Assembly (NCBI RefSeq): GCF_041434935.1
Contig: NZ_CP107964.1
Coordinates: 1,426,001 to 1,490,000, forward strand
Direction: 5' to 3'
From: Kitasatospora sp. NBC_00374
GTDB lineage: Bacteria; Actinomycetota; Actinomycetes; Streptomycetales; Streptomycetaceae
Length of the DNA stretch: 64,000 bases
Shown: positions 1-12,448 of the stretch, piece after piece
How positions within the stretch are numbered: the stretch's first letter is position 1
Layout: every line of letters begins with the position of its first letter
Notes under the pieces: generated by a model
The model's input: only the letters and a program-made list of their open reading frames with translations
Told to the model about the DNA's origin: nothing
Databases searched by the model: none
Made by a program: the position numbers and the translations under genes

Positions 1-19
1 AGGACGCTGATCGGATCCC

Positions 20-66
20 TGACGCCTTCCATACGGATGAATTTGGAACATTGACGCGGCCTTGAT
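20..66 (-). promoter_or_regulatory. 11-bp direct-repeat operator, copy 1
   Basis: On the + strand TGAC occurs at 20 and 52 and TGAT at 63, giving spacings of 32 and 11 bp. Read on the minus strand these are GTCA/ATCA boxes followed by AAGG-like bases. The same arrangement recurs upstream of six other positions in the first 7.2 kb. The orientation would serve a minus-strand gene beyond the left edge of the window. The role is inferred from recurrence only. Confidence 0.55.
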
Positions 67-158
67 ACCTGCTTCACACGCTTGAGACTTCACCCTGGCC
101 GGAACGTGTCGGTGGCCCCCGACAGCACGCTGTCCGGGGCCACACGTCCGCGCTCAGA

Positions 159-1349
159 TCACAGCTTCTCCGGCGCCGGTACGGCCTTGGAACGAACCGG
201 CTCGCCGCGGCGCACCGCGCCGGGGGCGCGGGGGGCGGAGGAGAGCTGCCAGGGCACGCTGATCACCATCACGCCCGGGGTGAACAGCAGGCGGCTCTTC
301 AGCCCGAGCGCCGACTGGTTGTGCAGCAGGTGCTCCCACCAGTGGCCGACCACGTACTCGGGGATGAAGACGGCGACCGCGTCCCGGGGGCTGGTGCGGC
401 GCACGGTACGGACGTAGGAGACGACCGGCTTGGTGATCTCGCGGTACGGCGAGTCCAGCACCTTGAGCGGCACCTGCACCTCGAACTCGTCCCACTGGGT
501 GCGCAGTTCGTCCGTCGCCTCCCTCTCCACCTCGACCGTGACGGCCTCCAGGGTGTCCGGGCGGAACGCCTCGGCGTAGCCGAGGGCGCGCAGGGTGGGC
601 TTGTGGAGCTTGGAGACCAGGACGATGCCGTGCACCTTGGCCGGGCGCACCGATTCGGCCTGCGGGTCCTGGACGGCGAGTTCGTCGGCGACGCTGTCGT
701 AGTGGCGACGGATGGCGCGCATCATCAGCCACAGCACGATCGCGGCGACCACGGCCAGCCAGGCGCCCTGGGCGAACTTGGTCAGCAGCACGATCACCAG
801 CACCAGGGCGGTGGTGACCGCGCCCAGTGCATTGATCACCCTGGAGCGCTGGGCCGCTCGACGCACCGGGCCGTCGCTCTCACTCGCAAGGAGCCGGTTC
901 CAGTGCTTGACCATGCCGACCTGGGAGAGCGTGAAGGAGGTGAAGACGCCGAGGATGTAGAGGTGGATCAGGCTGGTGACGTCCGCGTCGTAGAGCCAGA
1001 GCAGGCCGCCGGCGACCACCGCGAGGGCGATGATGCCGTTGGAGAACGCGAGGCGGTCGCCCCGGGTGTGCATCTGCCGGGGCAGGTAACGGTGTTCGGC
1101 CAGGATCGAGGCCAGCAGCGGGAAGCCGTTGAACGCGGTGTTCGCGGCCAGGATCAGCACCAGCGCGGTCGCGGCCTGGATCACGTAGAACAGGATGCTG
1201 TCGCTGCCGCCGAACACGGAGGCCGCCAGCTGCGCGATCACCGTCTGCTGGGTGTAGCCGGCGCAGTCGGCGGGGAGGCCGGTGAGCTGGCAGGCGTCGT
1301 CGACGTAGTGCACCTTCGAGCCCGTCCAAGGAGTGCGGGAGGTGTACTG
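159..1349 (-). pseudogene. KimA-like APC-superfamily potassium/amino-acid permease, 5'-truncated
   Basis: About 390 codons match the C-terminal half of KimA/YdaO-type APC permeases. The motif ALVLILAANTAFNGFPLL is followed by HTRGDRL.FSNGI, several hydrophobic helices and a soluble C-terminal tail. Full-length relatives have roughly 600-690 residues, and the first six or so membrane helices are missing. The frame is open up to a TAG at 1350-1352, and permease-like residues (TPWTGSKVHYVDD) begin before the first usable GTG at 1313, so the gene has lost its 5' end rather than started late. KimA of Bacillus imports potassium, which would suit the kdp-derived neighbours, but the substrate here is inferred. 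It is probably not functional. Confidence 0.75.
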
Positions 1350-1645
1350 CTACTGGCTCGTCGGGCCGCTGCGGGGAAACCGCGGCCGGACAGGTACGGC
1401 GTGGGCGGCCATGGAAGCCCTGCCACGCTCCGACCGGATCAGCCGCGGGGAGGCAGAGTCACCGGACGGCGGTGACGAAGCGCGACTCCCCCGGCGTCGG
1501 GCCGGGAGGCGCCTCCTTCGGTCGCCCGCGAATACGGCGGGCGGTCGTGGTGGCGTGTCGAGCGGTTCATGACGTCCATTCAAATGCACCCGCCACCGGC
1601 CGGGCAAGGACGGTTCATTTGCCCTGACGAATCCTTGACGAGCAG
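1350..1645. other. Intergenic stretch before the permease remnant
   Basis: About 300 bp without a convincing gene. It holds the TGAC repeat operator at 1625-1640, but the missing 5' half of the permease is not recognisable in any frame. This suggests a deletion removed that half and joined its old upstream region to the remnant. Confidence 0.5.
1625..1640 (-). promoter_or_regulatory. 11-bp direct-repeat operator, copy 2
   Basis: TGAC at 1625 and 1636 on the + strand, exactly 11 bp apart. In the sense of the minus-strand permease remnant this reads GTCAAGG followed by GTCAGGG. It has the same consensus and orientation as the other copies. Confidence 0.55.
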
Positions 1646-2077
1646 TCAGCCCCGCGGAGTCCGGGTGTGACCCTGCACGGCCAGCGCCTGCACGCGCACC
1701 CTGCGTCGGGGCAGCGAGGCGGGCAGCGACGCGACAAGTGCGGCAGCCGCGAACAGGCCGAGGCGCATGCATTCGACGCCGGTTCCGCCCCACTCCAAGG
1801 TCGCATGGCGGTGGACCACGAAACCGTTGAAGAACAGCCAGCCGGTCCCTGCGATCAGCGGGGCCGCCACCGGGCGGGAGACCGCGCCGACCAGGACGCA
1901 GAGGACGGTGAACCCGCCGAGCGCGAACGCTGTGGAGTGTTGCTCCCGGAGCACGGCGAGGGCGAGCGTCAGGGCGGCGCAGGCGATCAGTGCGATCGCG
2001 CCCGACATGCTCACCGCCAGACGGTCCACCACCGGCCGGAAGGAGGATCGGCCCGGACGGGCATGGTAGAGCCTCAT
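1646..2077 (-). CDS. Small DUF4118-like membrane protein
   Basis: A 143-residue protein starting at the ATG at 2077, preceded by GAGAGG about 9 nt upstream; the longer open frame to 2161 lacks a comparable RBS. It shows three to four hydrophobic helices, with the segment APLIAGTGWLFFNGFVVH resembling the DUF4118 transmembrane domain that sits in the middle of KdpD sensor kinases. Here the domain stands alone without kinase parts. It lies 16 nt downstream of the frameshifted universal stress gene and was probably cotranscribed with it. It may be a freed piece of a KdpD-like sensor or an independent small membrane protein; the family assignment is by resemblance. Confidence 0.6.
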   Translation of the reverse strand: MRLYHARPGRSSFRPVVDRLAVSMSGAIALIACAALTLALAVLREQHSTAFALGGFTVLCVLVGAVSRPVAAPLIAGTGWLFFNGFVVHRHATLEWGGTGVECMRLGLFAAAALVASLPASLPRRRVRVQALAVQGHTRTPRG

Positions 2078-2093
2078 GATTGTCCGTTCCCTC

Positions 2094-2641
2094 TCAATGA
2101 CCCTCGACCGGCACAGCCGGCAGGTGCCAGACCCTGCGGCGGCGAAAGGCTTCCAGCTCACGCTGGAGCGTAGGCTTCGGCACGGCGAGAACCGGGCAGG
2201 CGGCGTGGTTGACGCAGTACGCCGTCACGGATGGCCGCAGCGCTCGGCGAATCGGGCTGCCGCCGCCGGCACCCACCACCAGCAGGTCGTCCGGGCGGTC
2301 CGCGCTGGACACCAGGGCGCCGCCGGACTCGCCACGCACGACCTCGCTGGAGAGCCGTACCCCGGTCGGCGTGCCGCCGAAAGCGTCGTCGAGCGCCTTC
2401 TCCAGGCGCACGACCGCGGCCTCCCGCCAGGCGGCCAGCAAGGGCGGGCAGGGCGCACGGCGGTAACGTGCTCACCGCCCTGCGGGAGCCAGGCGAGGAC
2501 GGCCAGCACCTCGGCATCCGTGCGGCGGGCCTCCTCGACAGCCCGGTGCAGAGCGGCCAGGCTGCCGAGCGATCCACTGACGCCGACGACGATCCGTTGC
2601 GTCCGGTGCTCGCCGCGGCAGGCCTCATCCATGCCCGTCAT
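2094..2641 (-). pseudogene. Universal stress protein, frameshifted
   Basis: The first about 60 codons (QRIVVGVSGSLGSLAALHRA...) are in one frame and the last about 115 (LLAAWREAAVVRLEKALDDA... to ADRPDDLLVVGAGG) are in another. Together they match the intact universal stress protein at 7227-7748 along its length. The switch lies near 2440-2462 in a run of CCGCCC, where a single extra base would restore one frame. The start at 2641 has GAGGAA just upstream. The nucleotide-binding end (GAGGGSPIRRALRPSVT) is preserved, so the lesion is recent, or else a base-calling error in a GC run. An operator copy lies 65-110 bp upstream. Confidence 0.75.
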
Positions 2642-2705
2642 TTCGTTCCTCGTTCACTCGACTACGCCCAGCCAAGCCCACGGGCGGGCAGGCGCCGCCG
2701 TTCGT

Positions 2706-2752
2706 TGACGCTTCCCTGACGGTCGGGACGACGATTCCAACGCGTTCCTGAC
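2706..2752 (-). promoter_or_regulatory. 11-bp direct-repeat operator, copy 3
   Basis: TGAC at 2706, 2717 and 2749 on the + strand (spacings 11 and 32). It lies 65-110 bp upstream of the universal stress gene starting at 2641 and has the same orientation to that gene as the other copies have to theirs. Confidence 0.6.
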
Positions 2753-2779
2753 GACCGCACAGCCCTGCGGAGCACCTGG

Positions 2780-4912
<2,133 letters not shown>

Positions 4913-5000
4913 GCTGCGAACCTTCTGGCGGGCCGGTGACGGGAGGCTGGGCAAGGTCGACCTCAGCCAACCGGCGGCCGTGGGCGCGGACGGCCGGCTC

Positions 5001-5047
5001 TGACACTCTTCTGACGGTCAGCCAGAAGAGATTGACGCCGCCTTGAT
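5001..5047 (-). promoter_or_regulatory. 11-bp direct-repeat operator, copy 4 (kdpB)
   Basis: TGAC at 5001, 5012 and 5033 and TGAT at 5044 on the + strand, spacings 11, 21 and 11. This four-box layout is identical in spacing to the one at 5909-5955 on the opposite strand. It lies about 90-135 bp upstream of the kdpB ATG. Confidence 0.65.
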
Positions 5048-5241
5048 CCTCGGGATGTTCCGGCGGACCTCACCGTCGCCGGCTCGCTCGCCGGTCCGGT
5101 ACAGCAGGCCACGGGCGGCCCGACCACGACGACACCGGGCTCTCGGCTTGGCTACGGATGCGGAGTTCGAGGGACGGGCGGCATAGTTGCCCCGCCATGC
5201 CGAGGCCGTCGGCCGGTGATCCGGCCGACGGCCGTACGGGG

Positions 5242-5469
5242 TCAGTCCAAGTACCCCATGGCGATCCGGCAGTGGCCTCCGGACGCCCGGTGCCACTCCC
5301 CCTGGTCGGTCTCCGGGTCGTCGGCGTCCGCGGGCCGTGGCACCGAGACCACGGGCAGGCTGCGGAGATCGCGCGGTCGCCCCGCCGGAAGCCTGAGCAC
5401 CGGCGTCGGCGGATTGCCGGACGGGCGGTTGACCTCGACAGTGTCTTGCGTGCCCATGCTCATGGTCAT
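5242..5469 (-). CDS. Hypothetical 75-aa protein
   Basis: The ATG at 5467-5469 is preceded by GAAGGA at ideal spacing, which singles it out from the longer overlapping open frames. The product is short, proline-rich in the first half and acidic in the second (ADADDPETDQGEWH), with no signal peptide or membrane segment. I do not recognise the family. A strong copy of the repeat operator at 5599-5656 suggests it belongs to the same regulon as kdpB and the stress proteins. Confidence 0.55.
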   Translation of the reverse strand: MTMSMGTQDTVEVNRPSGNPPTPVLRLPAGRPRDLRSLPVVSVPRPADADDPETDQGEWHRASGGHCRIAMGYLD

Positions 5470-5598
5470 TCGCTTCCTTCGGGACGCGGTCTCGCACTCA
5501 GAGCCGCCGGGGGGGGAGTCTGTGGCCCTGTTCGGGGCCGCCAGGCGATCTCTGCCACTCCCAGTGGAGTCCCGATCCTCCCCCGCCGCAACGGGCAT

Positions 5599-5656
5599 TG
5601 ACGTGCGGCCTACGCCCAAGTCGCCCGTCTTGACAACTCCTTGACACCGTCCTGAT
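5599..5656 (-). promoter_or_regulatory. 11-bp direct-repeat operator, copy 5
   Basis: TGAC at 5599, 5631 and 5642 and TGAT at 5653 on the + strand, spacings 32, 11 and 11. In the sense of the 75-aa gene it reads as tandem GTCAAGG-type boxes 130-187 bp upstream of the start. Confidence 0.65.
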
Positions 5657-5908
5657 CTGCCGAACCGCGCCGGCCCGACGAGGACGTGGCCGTGGTGACC
5701 GTCCCGCTTCCGCGAGAACATCGCCCGCTGGGCCGCCCACCGCTCCGAGCTGGAACCCACGATCCGTCAACTTCCCGCCCTGACCGCCGGTCCGGCCGAC
5801 GTGTGTGAGGCACCCGTTCAGGGCCTCACCGACGTCGACCTGCCCCACCGACGCCATGTTCCCCCACCCAGCGTCAACACCGGGAGCCGCTCCGAGAACG
5901 GGCCCCAT

Positions 5909-5955
5909 GTCAAGGAGCCGTCAGGGGCCGTCGCCGGACAGTCAACGAGTCGTCA
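5909..5955 (+). promoter_or_regulatory. 11-bp direct-repeat operator, copy 6
   Basis: GTCA at 5909, 5920, 5941 and 5952 on the + strand, spacings 11, 21 and 11, with boxes GTCAAGG, GTCAGGG, GTCAACG and GTCAGGA. It faces the rightward pair at 6292-7034, about 340 bp upstream. If the winged-helix protein of that pair binds it, the regulator controls itself. Confidence 0.65.
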
Positions 5956-6291
5956 GGAACGGTTGCCGTGCGCGTGAAGCGGCCTAGCGTCGGAGAGACA
6001 CCAGCCGGGTCGGACCGCGACCTGTCCGCACCTCTCGGCAGTGGGGTGCTCACCGGTGTCGACGCCGAGTCGACCCGCAGACCCTCGGCGACCCCTGCGG
6101 GCGATCGCCGGGGGAGGAGGGCCCGCACTCCCTGGACTTCGTCGACCCCACCACCCGCACGGGGCCGGCGTCGATCAGCGGGAGCTGTCCGCCGTGGTCA
6201 CCGGGCTCCGGCGGGCCGGCGCCACGCTCTCCCCGTCCCACCGCACAGGGCCCCGCCGCACCTGACGGCCTTTCACCGAGGAGGAGTCCAC

Positions 6292-6564
6292 ATGGCAGTT
6301 CTCGGCGCCTCGCGCACCCACGCGCCAAGGACCTCACCCAGGGCGTTCGGGTCCGCGCTCGCCCTGCTCACCGCCGTGCTCCGGCGGCTCGCCGACAGCC
6401 CACTGGACAGCTCGGTGCTGCAGGCCATCGGCGGCCCGGCCGGAAGTGCCGGCGGTGGTGAGGGCGTGAGCCGTCGGACGGTCCGGGTGCGGGCCGACTG
6501 GCGGACCGTCACCACAGCGGACGGCACACCACGGCTCGAAGCCCGCTGGGCTCCCGACAACTGA
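6292..6564 (+). CDS. Hypothetical 90-aa protein
   Basis: The ATG at 6292 follows GAGGAGG by 7 nt. The product has a basic N-terminus, a hydrophobic alanine/leucine middle and a C-terminal segment beginning GVSRRTVRVRADWRT. It has no membrane span long enough to be certain of. I do not recognise the family. It ends 50 nt before the winged-helix gene and is probably cotranscribed with it. Confidence 0.6.
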   Translation: MAVLGASRTHAPRTSPRAFGSALALLTAVLRRLADSPLDSSVLQAIGGPAGSAGGGEGVSRRTVRVRADWRTVTTADGTPRLEARWAPDN

Positions 6565-6614
6565 CCGCATCCCCCTGTACCTCGCCCCGCTGACACGACC
6601 GCAAGGAGGATGAG

Positions 6615-7034
6615 ATGTCCCTGTACTACCCCCGGGTCTCGCGTATCCACTCGACCTGGCCCGCCGTCGACGCCGCAGCGGCCACCGTCCTCCGGCTCGA
6701 CGGCGGTCCCAGGTCCGACCCGCCGCGCGCCACCGCGACCGGCATCGCCGTCGATACCGTGCGCCGCACCGCGGTCGCCGGCGGCCGCCCGCTGAAGCTC
6801 ACCTACATGGAGTTCGAACTCCTCGCCCACCTGGTGGCGCATCCGCTGCGGGTCTACAGCCGCCGCCAGCTGCTGACCAGTGTCTGGGAGCAGGAGCCGT
6901 TCGGCGACACCAGGACGATCGACGTGCACGTCGCCCGGCTGCGCCGCAAGCTCGGGCCCGAGCTCCGGGACACCATTGCGACCGTCCGGCAGGTCGGCTA
7001 CTGCTACGACCCCGGTGCGCAGCACCGGCCGTGA
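6615..7034 (+). CDS. Standalone OmpR/PhoB-type winged-helix regulator
   Basis: A 139-residue protein with a perfect RBS (AAGGAGG) before the ATG at 6615. Residues about 45-135 form a Trans_reg_C winged helix: LTYMEFELLAHLVAHP (helix 1), SRRQLLTSVWEQE (helix 2) and TRTIDVHVARLRRKLG (recognition helix), ending with the VRQVGYCY wing. There is no receiver domain, so phosphorylation by a histidine kinase is not expected. Proteins of this fold typically bind as tandem subunits to direct repeats about 11 bp apart, which is the period of the repeated operator found around it. It is therefore the best local candidate for binding that operator. A full-length KdpE encoded elsewhere is the alternative. 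Confidence 0.8.
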   Translation: MSLYYPRVSRIHSTWPAVDAAAATVLRLDGGPRSDPPRATATGIAVDTVRRTAVAGGRPLKLTYMEFELLAHLVAHPLRVYSRRQLLTSVWEQEPFGDTRTIDVHVARLRRKLGPELRDTIATVRQVGYCYDPGAQHRP

Positions 7035-7085
7035 GCCCGAACCCGGTCCCGGCGGACCGAGAGCGCCGGGTTCACGGCGGCATGT

Positions 7086-7165
7086 ATCAAGACCACGTCA
7101 AGGACGGCGCGCGACGCGTAGTACGTACGTCAAGGACAGCAGCCCGAGCGGTCGGACGGTCGTCA
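7086..7165 (+). promoter_or_regulatory. 11-bp direct-repeat operator, copy 7
   Basis: ATCA at 7086 and GTCA at 7097, 7129 and 7162 on the + strand, spacings 11, 32 and 33. Three of the boxes read TCAAGA or TCAAGG. It lies 62-141 bp upstream of the intact universal stress gene and faces it. Confidence 0.65.
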
Positions 7166-7226
7166 AATGGAGGTGCGGGGCTGAACGGGTTCCGCCGACC
7201 GGAGAGCGGGAAGAGAGCGAACTGTC

Positions 7227-7748
7227 ATGATCGAGGGCATTCGGGTCGTCGTCGGGGTCAACGGCTCCTTGAGCAGTCTCGCGGCCGTGTACCGGGCAGT
7301 GGAGGAAGCGGGCCGGCGCGATGCCGTACTCGTCCCGGTGATCGCCTGGTCCGACACGGGCGGCGACCACCTGCGGCCGCTGTCGGAGCTGGAGCATGCG
7401 GCGCGCAAGCGTCTGGACACCGTGTTCGAGCAGGCCTTCGGCGGCTACCCGCACGACATCGTGATCCGTCCGCTCGTGGTCCGCGCCGAAGCCGGCCGAG
7501 CGCTGGTCGCCGCCGCCGACCGCCCGACCGACCTGCTGGTGCTCGGCAGCGGCCACCGCGGCCGCCTCCAGCACGCCCTGCACGGCTCGGTGGCTCGCCA
7601 CTGCCGCACCCACGCGGTCTGCGACGTGTTGGTGGTCTCCCCGTCCGAGCTCCTGGAGAGTATGGAACTCACCGCGCGCAGCGGCGCACCTCTGCCCTTC
7701 CTCGCCGGCCGCAGCCGGGCTCCGCGCCACTCCGCCGTCTCGGCCTGA
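7227..7748 (+). CDS. Universal stress protein
   Basis: A 173-residue single-domain USP. It shows the N-terminal beta strand IRVVVGVNGS, the conserved ADRPTDLLVLGS and the nucleotide-binding motif GSGHRGRLQHALHGSVARHC, which fits the ATP-binding G-2x-G-9x-G-S pattern. The C-terminal about 30 residues are an extra tail. The start at 7227 agrees with the paralogue at 2641. USPs of this type are induced by hypoxia, dormancy or stress in actinomycetes; that role is from family knowledge. The repeat operator upstream ties it to the kdpB cluster. Confidence 0.85.
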   Translation: MIEGIRVVVGVNGSLSSLAAVYRAVEEAGRRDAVLVPVIAWSDTGGDHLRPLSELEHAARKRLDTVFEQAFGGYPHDIVIRPLVVRAEAGRALVAAADRPTDLLVLGSGHRGRLQHALHGSVARHCRTHAVCDVLVVSPSELLESMELTARSGAPLPFLAGRSRAPRHSAVSA

Positions 7749-7811
7749 ACCCGCCCGCACGGTTCGCGGGTCACACCGCGAGAAGGGCCGGGGTCAGAGC
7801 ACCGAGAGCAC

Positions 7812-8407
7812 TCACGACGCCGCGATGCGGAGGCCGAAGACGAACGTCGTGCCGCCTCCCGGGGTGTCATCGACACCGAGTTCTCCGTGCATGGCCTCGG
7901 TGAACCCCTTGGCGACGGCGAGGCCGAGACCGGCTGCCGTCCCGGGGGTACTGCCCTGGGCCTGCCGAAAGGGCTGGAAGAGATCGTCGCGCCGGTCCCG
8001 TTCGATCCCCCGGCCCCGGTCGATGACCCGGATCTCCACCCGGCCTTCGACGACACCGGCGTCCACCCGCACCGCAGTGCCGGGCGGTGACCAAGTCCGG
8101 GCGTTGGCCAGCACATTGGCCAACGCCCGCTCCAGCAGGCCGGGATCGGCCTCGATCCCGGGAAGGTCCTCCGCGATCTCGGTCTCCACCGGCACCGAGG
8201 ATCCCGGCAGCGCTGCCACCGCCGCGGCCACGACGTCCCCGACGGCCACCGGCCTGAGCGTCACCGGCACCTGCCCGGCCTGCATGCGGCTGAGGTCGAG
8301 CAGGACGACGATGAGACGGGTCAGCCTGTCCGCCTCGGTGTCGATGTACGTCTTCCCCACCCCCGGCGCGGCGCCCAGGTAACCCGCAGCTTCCCGTCGC
8401 TGGCCAC
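7812..8407 (-). pseudogene. kdpD: kdpD sensor kinase with large internal deletion
   Basis: A GTG at 8407, preceded by AGGAGG with 5 nt spacing, begins MASDGKLR, then with one missing T continues YLGAAPGVGKTY, the Walker A start of KdpD. The next residues, IDTEADRLTRLIVVLLDLSR, already belong to the DHp/HATPase junction near the end of KdpD. Hundreds of residues (the KdpD sensor domain, USP-like domain, DUF4118 helices, GAF and histidine box) are gone. The rest keeps the N box (ERALANVLANA), the G1 box (DRGRGI) and the G2 box (AAGLGLAVAKGF). With no phospho-accepting histidine and a frameshift near codon 8 it cannot act as a sensor kinase. An internal ATP-binding fragment might still be made. 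Confidence 0.8.
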
Positions 8408-8473
8408 GAAGGCCTCCTGTTCAACGCCTCTGCCGGTCGTCGGTGACTGTCTCCATCGTCCTCGAAGGGGCGG

Positions 8474-10441
<1,968 letters not shown>

Positions 10442-10739
10442 CGTGCACCCCTGTCGAGACCGCCGACCACCTGGCCCGCCGGACCGGCGGCCGGCTCAGC
10501 GTAGGCGAGCCGCTCCCCCGGCCCGGGGAGGCACCCGGCCGGTGGTCCCGCTGTCACCCCATCAGCGGTCCACCCCCACCCCGCACGGCGGACGGGCTCG
10601 ATGCCGGCTCTTCGTGGTCAGGCGCGGCCTGGGCCGGCGAGGACCAGGTGGGACCTCCCGCCCGCCGCGGAGCAACGCAGGCCACGGTGGCGCCGGTGTC
10701 CCGGGGCGGCGTGGGATCGGCCGACCCGTACGTCATGGC

Positions 10740-11543
10740 TCAGCCGACCTGGTGGTCGCGGGTGGCGGCGAGCTCGCGTACCGCGTCGGCGACGGCTCGG
10801 AAGTCCTTGCGCAGGATCTTGGAGTGGTTGCTCGCGACCTTCGCGCTGACCCGGATGTCGGGGTTACGGGCGAGCACCGGGTCGAGGTTGGCGCGGATCT
10901 GCTCCATCAGTTTCGCGTCGCCGCCCAGGTTGCCGCCGGTGGCCAGTACGTACCGGGCCGGCACGGTCAGACGGTCGAGGACCGGGTCGAGGGCGGCGGG
11001 CGCGCAGAGCTCGTTGGCCTCGATGTTGATCTCGGCGTGTTGCGCGGCGCTCATTCGCGCCGCCAGGCCGAGCGGGCGGGCGATCGGGAACAGCGGGCTC
11101 AGCCGGCGGAACAGCCTGCGGATCTGTGCCCGGGCGGCGTCGTCGAGCCACTCGTGCGGCAGGGCGCCGTCCACGGACACCACCCCCAGAGCGCGGTCCG
11201 GGTTCCGGGCCGCCCAGTGCACGGCGACCATGGCGCCGTAGGACCAGCCCACCAGGATCGGCCGGTCCACGCCCCTGGCGCCGAGGACGGCGTCGAGATC
11301 GCGGAGGCACGCCTCGAAGGAGTAGTCCGCGGCGCGCCTCGACTTGCCGCGGGCGCGCTCGTCGTAGGTGATGTGCCGGTAGTCGCCGCCGAGGTCGGTG
11401 ATGACGCGCCGCCAGTGCGACTGGTCGGCGTAGGAGCCGTTGAGGTAGACCACGGGACGGCCGGGCCCGCCGGTGTCGGTCACGGCCAGTGCGGTGTCAT
11501 CGATCGACACCATGCCGGTCCAGGCGGACTGCTTGACGGTCAT
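10740..11543 (-). CDS. Alpha/beta-hydrolase
   Basis: A 267-residue alpha/beta-hydrolase fold protein. It has the oxyanion strand VVYLNGSYADQSHWRRV, the nucleophile elbow GWSYGAM (Ser about residue 107) and a late His in VASNHSKI. The cap region around residues 130-180 is helical. There is no signal peptide, so it is cytosolic. The substrate cannot be read from sequence. It lies 43 nt upstream (in + coordinates) of a DUF4097 gene on the same strand and follows it in transcription order, so the two may be cotranscribed. Confidence 0.8.
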   Translation of the reverse strand: MTVKQSAWTGMVSIDDTALAVTDTGGPGRPVVYLNGSYADQSHWRRVITDLGGDYRHITYDERARGKSRRAADYSFEACLRDLDAVLGARGVDRPILVGWSYGAMVAVHWAARNPDRALGVVSVDGALPHEWLDDAARAQIRRLFRRLSPLFPIARPLGLAARMSAAQHAEINIEANELCAPAALDPVLDRLTVPARYVLATGGNLGGDAKLMEQIRANLDPVLARNPDIRVSAKVASNHSKILRKDFRAVADAVRELAATRDHQVG

Positions 11544-11586
11544 GGCTTGGCTTCTTCCGGTGTCGGAGGTGGATCAGGGATGACGT

Positions 11587-12258
11587 TCAGAGGCTGTGGG
11601 CGGTGATGTTGCCGTGGGTGGTGGTGGCGTGGATGGTGAGGGCGGCGTCGGCGCCGTCGGTGTTCTTGAGCGCGTTGTCGATGCGGCCGTAGGAGGTGCC
11701 GGCGTTCAGGGCGGCGGAGACGCCGCGGGCGGCGCCGATGGAGATGTCGCCGGCCTGGGTGCGCAGTTCGACGGTGCCGTGTGCGGCCTCGGTGATGTGG
11801 AGGTCGCCCTGCTGGGTGGTGATGTTCGCGGGGCCGCCCAGGCGGCCGACCGCGATGTCGCCGGCGAGGAGGGTGAGGTGGGCGCTCGCGGTCTCGTCGA
11901 GCTTGACCGTGCCCCGGGCGGTGTCGAAGGTGACGTCGCCGAGCCGTCCGACGCCGCGGAGTTCGGCGTCGGCGGCCTTCGCCTCGATCCGGGAGCCGGC
12001 GGGCAGTTGGACGGTGACCTCGACGGATCCGCAGGCGCCGAGGATCTGGTTCCTCGCCTCCGGGGCGTTGATCCGCAGGACGCCGTCGGCGTACTCGACG
12101 GTGGTCTGCTCGGCCGCCTTCACGTCGCGGCCCTTCGAGGCGTTCGCGGGCAGGACCTCGACCGTGGTGTCGGTGCGGTCGGCGGCGATGAAGCGGAGGC
12201 GGCCGGCGGGGATGTCGAGGACGGCGGTGATCGGGGTGGGGGTGGCGAACTTCTGCAT
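11587..12258 (-). CDS. DUF4097-family beta-repeat protein, copy 1
   Basis: A 223-residue protein rich in short beta strands (repeated patterns such as GDISIGAARG and GNITAHSL), typical of DUF4097 right-handed beta-helix-like proteins. The start at 12258 follows GGAGAG. It differs from the copy at 15315-15986 by about two residues (Glu/Gln in ADAxLRGVG and Asp/Thr in LLAGxIAVG). In this copy the adjoining MarR-type regulator is missing. The function of the family is unknown; in actinomycetes members often sit beside MarR or GntR regulators. Confidence 0.8.
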   Translation of the reverse strand: MQKFATPTPITAVLDIPAGRLRFIAADRTDTTVEVLPANASKGRDVKAAEQTTVEYADGVLRINAPEARNQILGACGSVEVTVQLPAGSRIEAKAADAELRGVGRLGDVTFDTARGTVKLDETASAHLTLLAGDIAVGRLGGPANITTQQGDLHITEAAHGTVELRTQAGDISIGAARGVSAALNAGTSYGRIDNALKNTDGADAALTIHATTTHGNITAHSL

Positions 12259-12448
12259 GGCGTTCTCTCCTGCACTCGTTGTTTCTGACTCCGAGAACGC
12301 TACGTTGCGTTCAGGAATCACGCAACGAGTTCGTTGCGCATGATCGGCATCACTGCAGGTGGAAGCCCAAGTTTCGTTGCAACGGATCTGGCTTTAACGC
12401 AACGAACGCCTCGCTGTACGTTGCATTGGATTGAGAGTGAACGCTAAG
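12259..12448 (-). promoter_or_regulatory. Regulatory region of DUF4097 copy 1
   Basis: It contains repeated TTGCA/TGCAA elements: the palindrome CGTTGCAACG at 12375-12384, AACGCAACGAACG near 12396, CGTTGCATTGG near 12419 and CGCAACGAGTTCGTTGCG near 12323. These are likely operator half-sites for the MarR-type regulator encoded at 14357-15091 or a paralogue. The equivalent sites on the other arm carry compensating changes. Confidence 0.5.

Larger units (their letters stand above)
5470..6291. other. Divergent intergenic region with two operator copies
   Basis: About 820 bp between a leftward and a rightward gene with no convincing coding frame. It holds two regulatory repeats, one facing each gene. 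The rest looks like decayed sequence, and no kdpA, kdpF or kdpC remnant could be read in any frame. Confidence 0.5.
11587..12448 (-). repeat. Inverted repeat, left arm (DUF4097 gene plus promoter)
   Basis: This arm is the reverse complement of 15125-15986. The coding part and proximal promoter are nearly identical, while the outer regulatory part (about 12350-12448) aligns without gaps but is far more diverged. Homology stops sharply at the gene stop codon on one side and after CGCTAAG on the other. Confidence 0.85.

Noticed and set aside
5033..5047. TTGACG boxes near 52, 1636, 2706, 5033 and 5642 as -35 promoter elements
   Set aside because: On the strand where they read TTGAC no gene follows at suitable distance and no -10 is present; the same bases form the 11-bp direct repeat facing the genes on the other strand.
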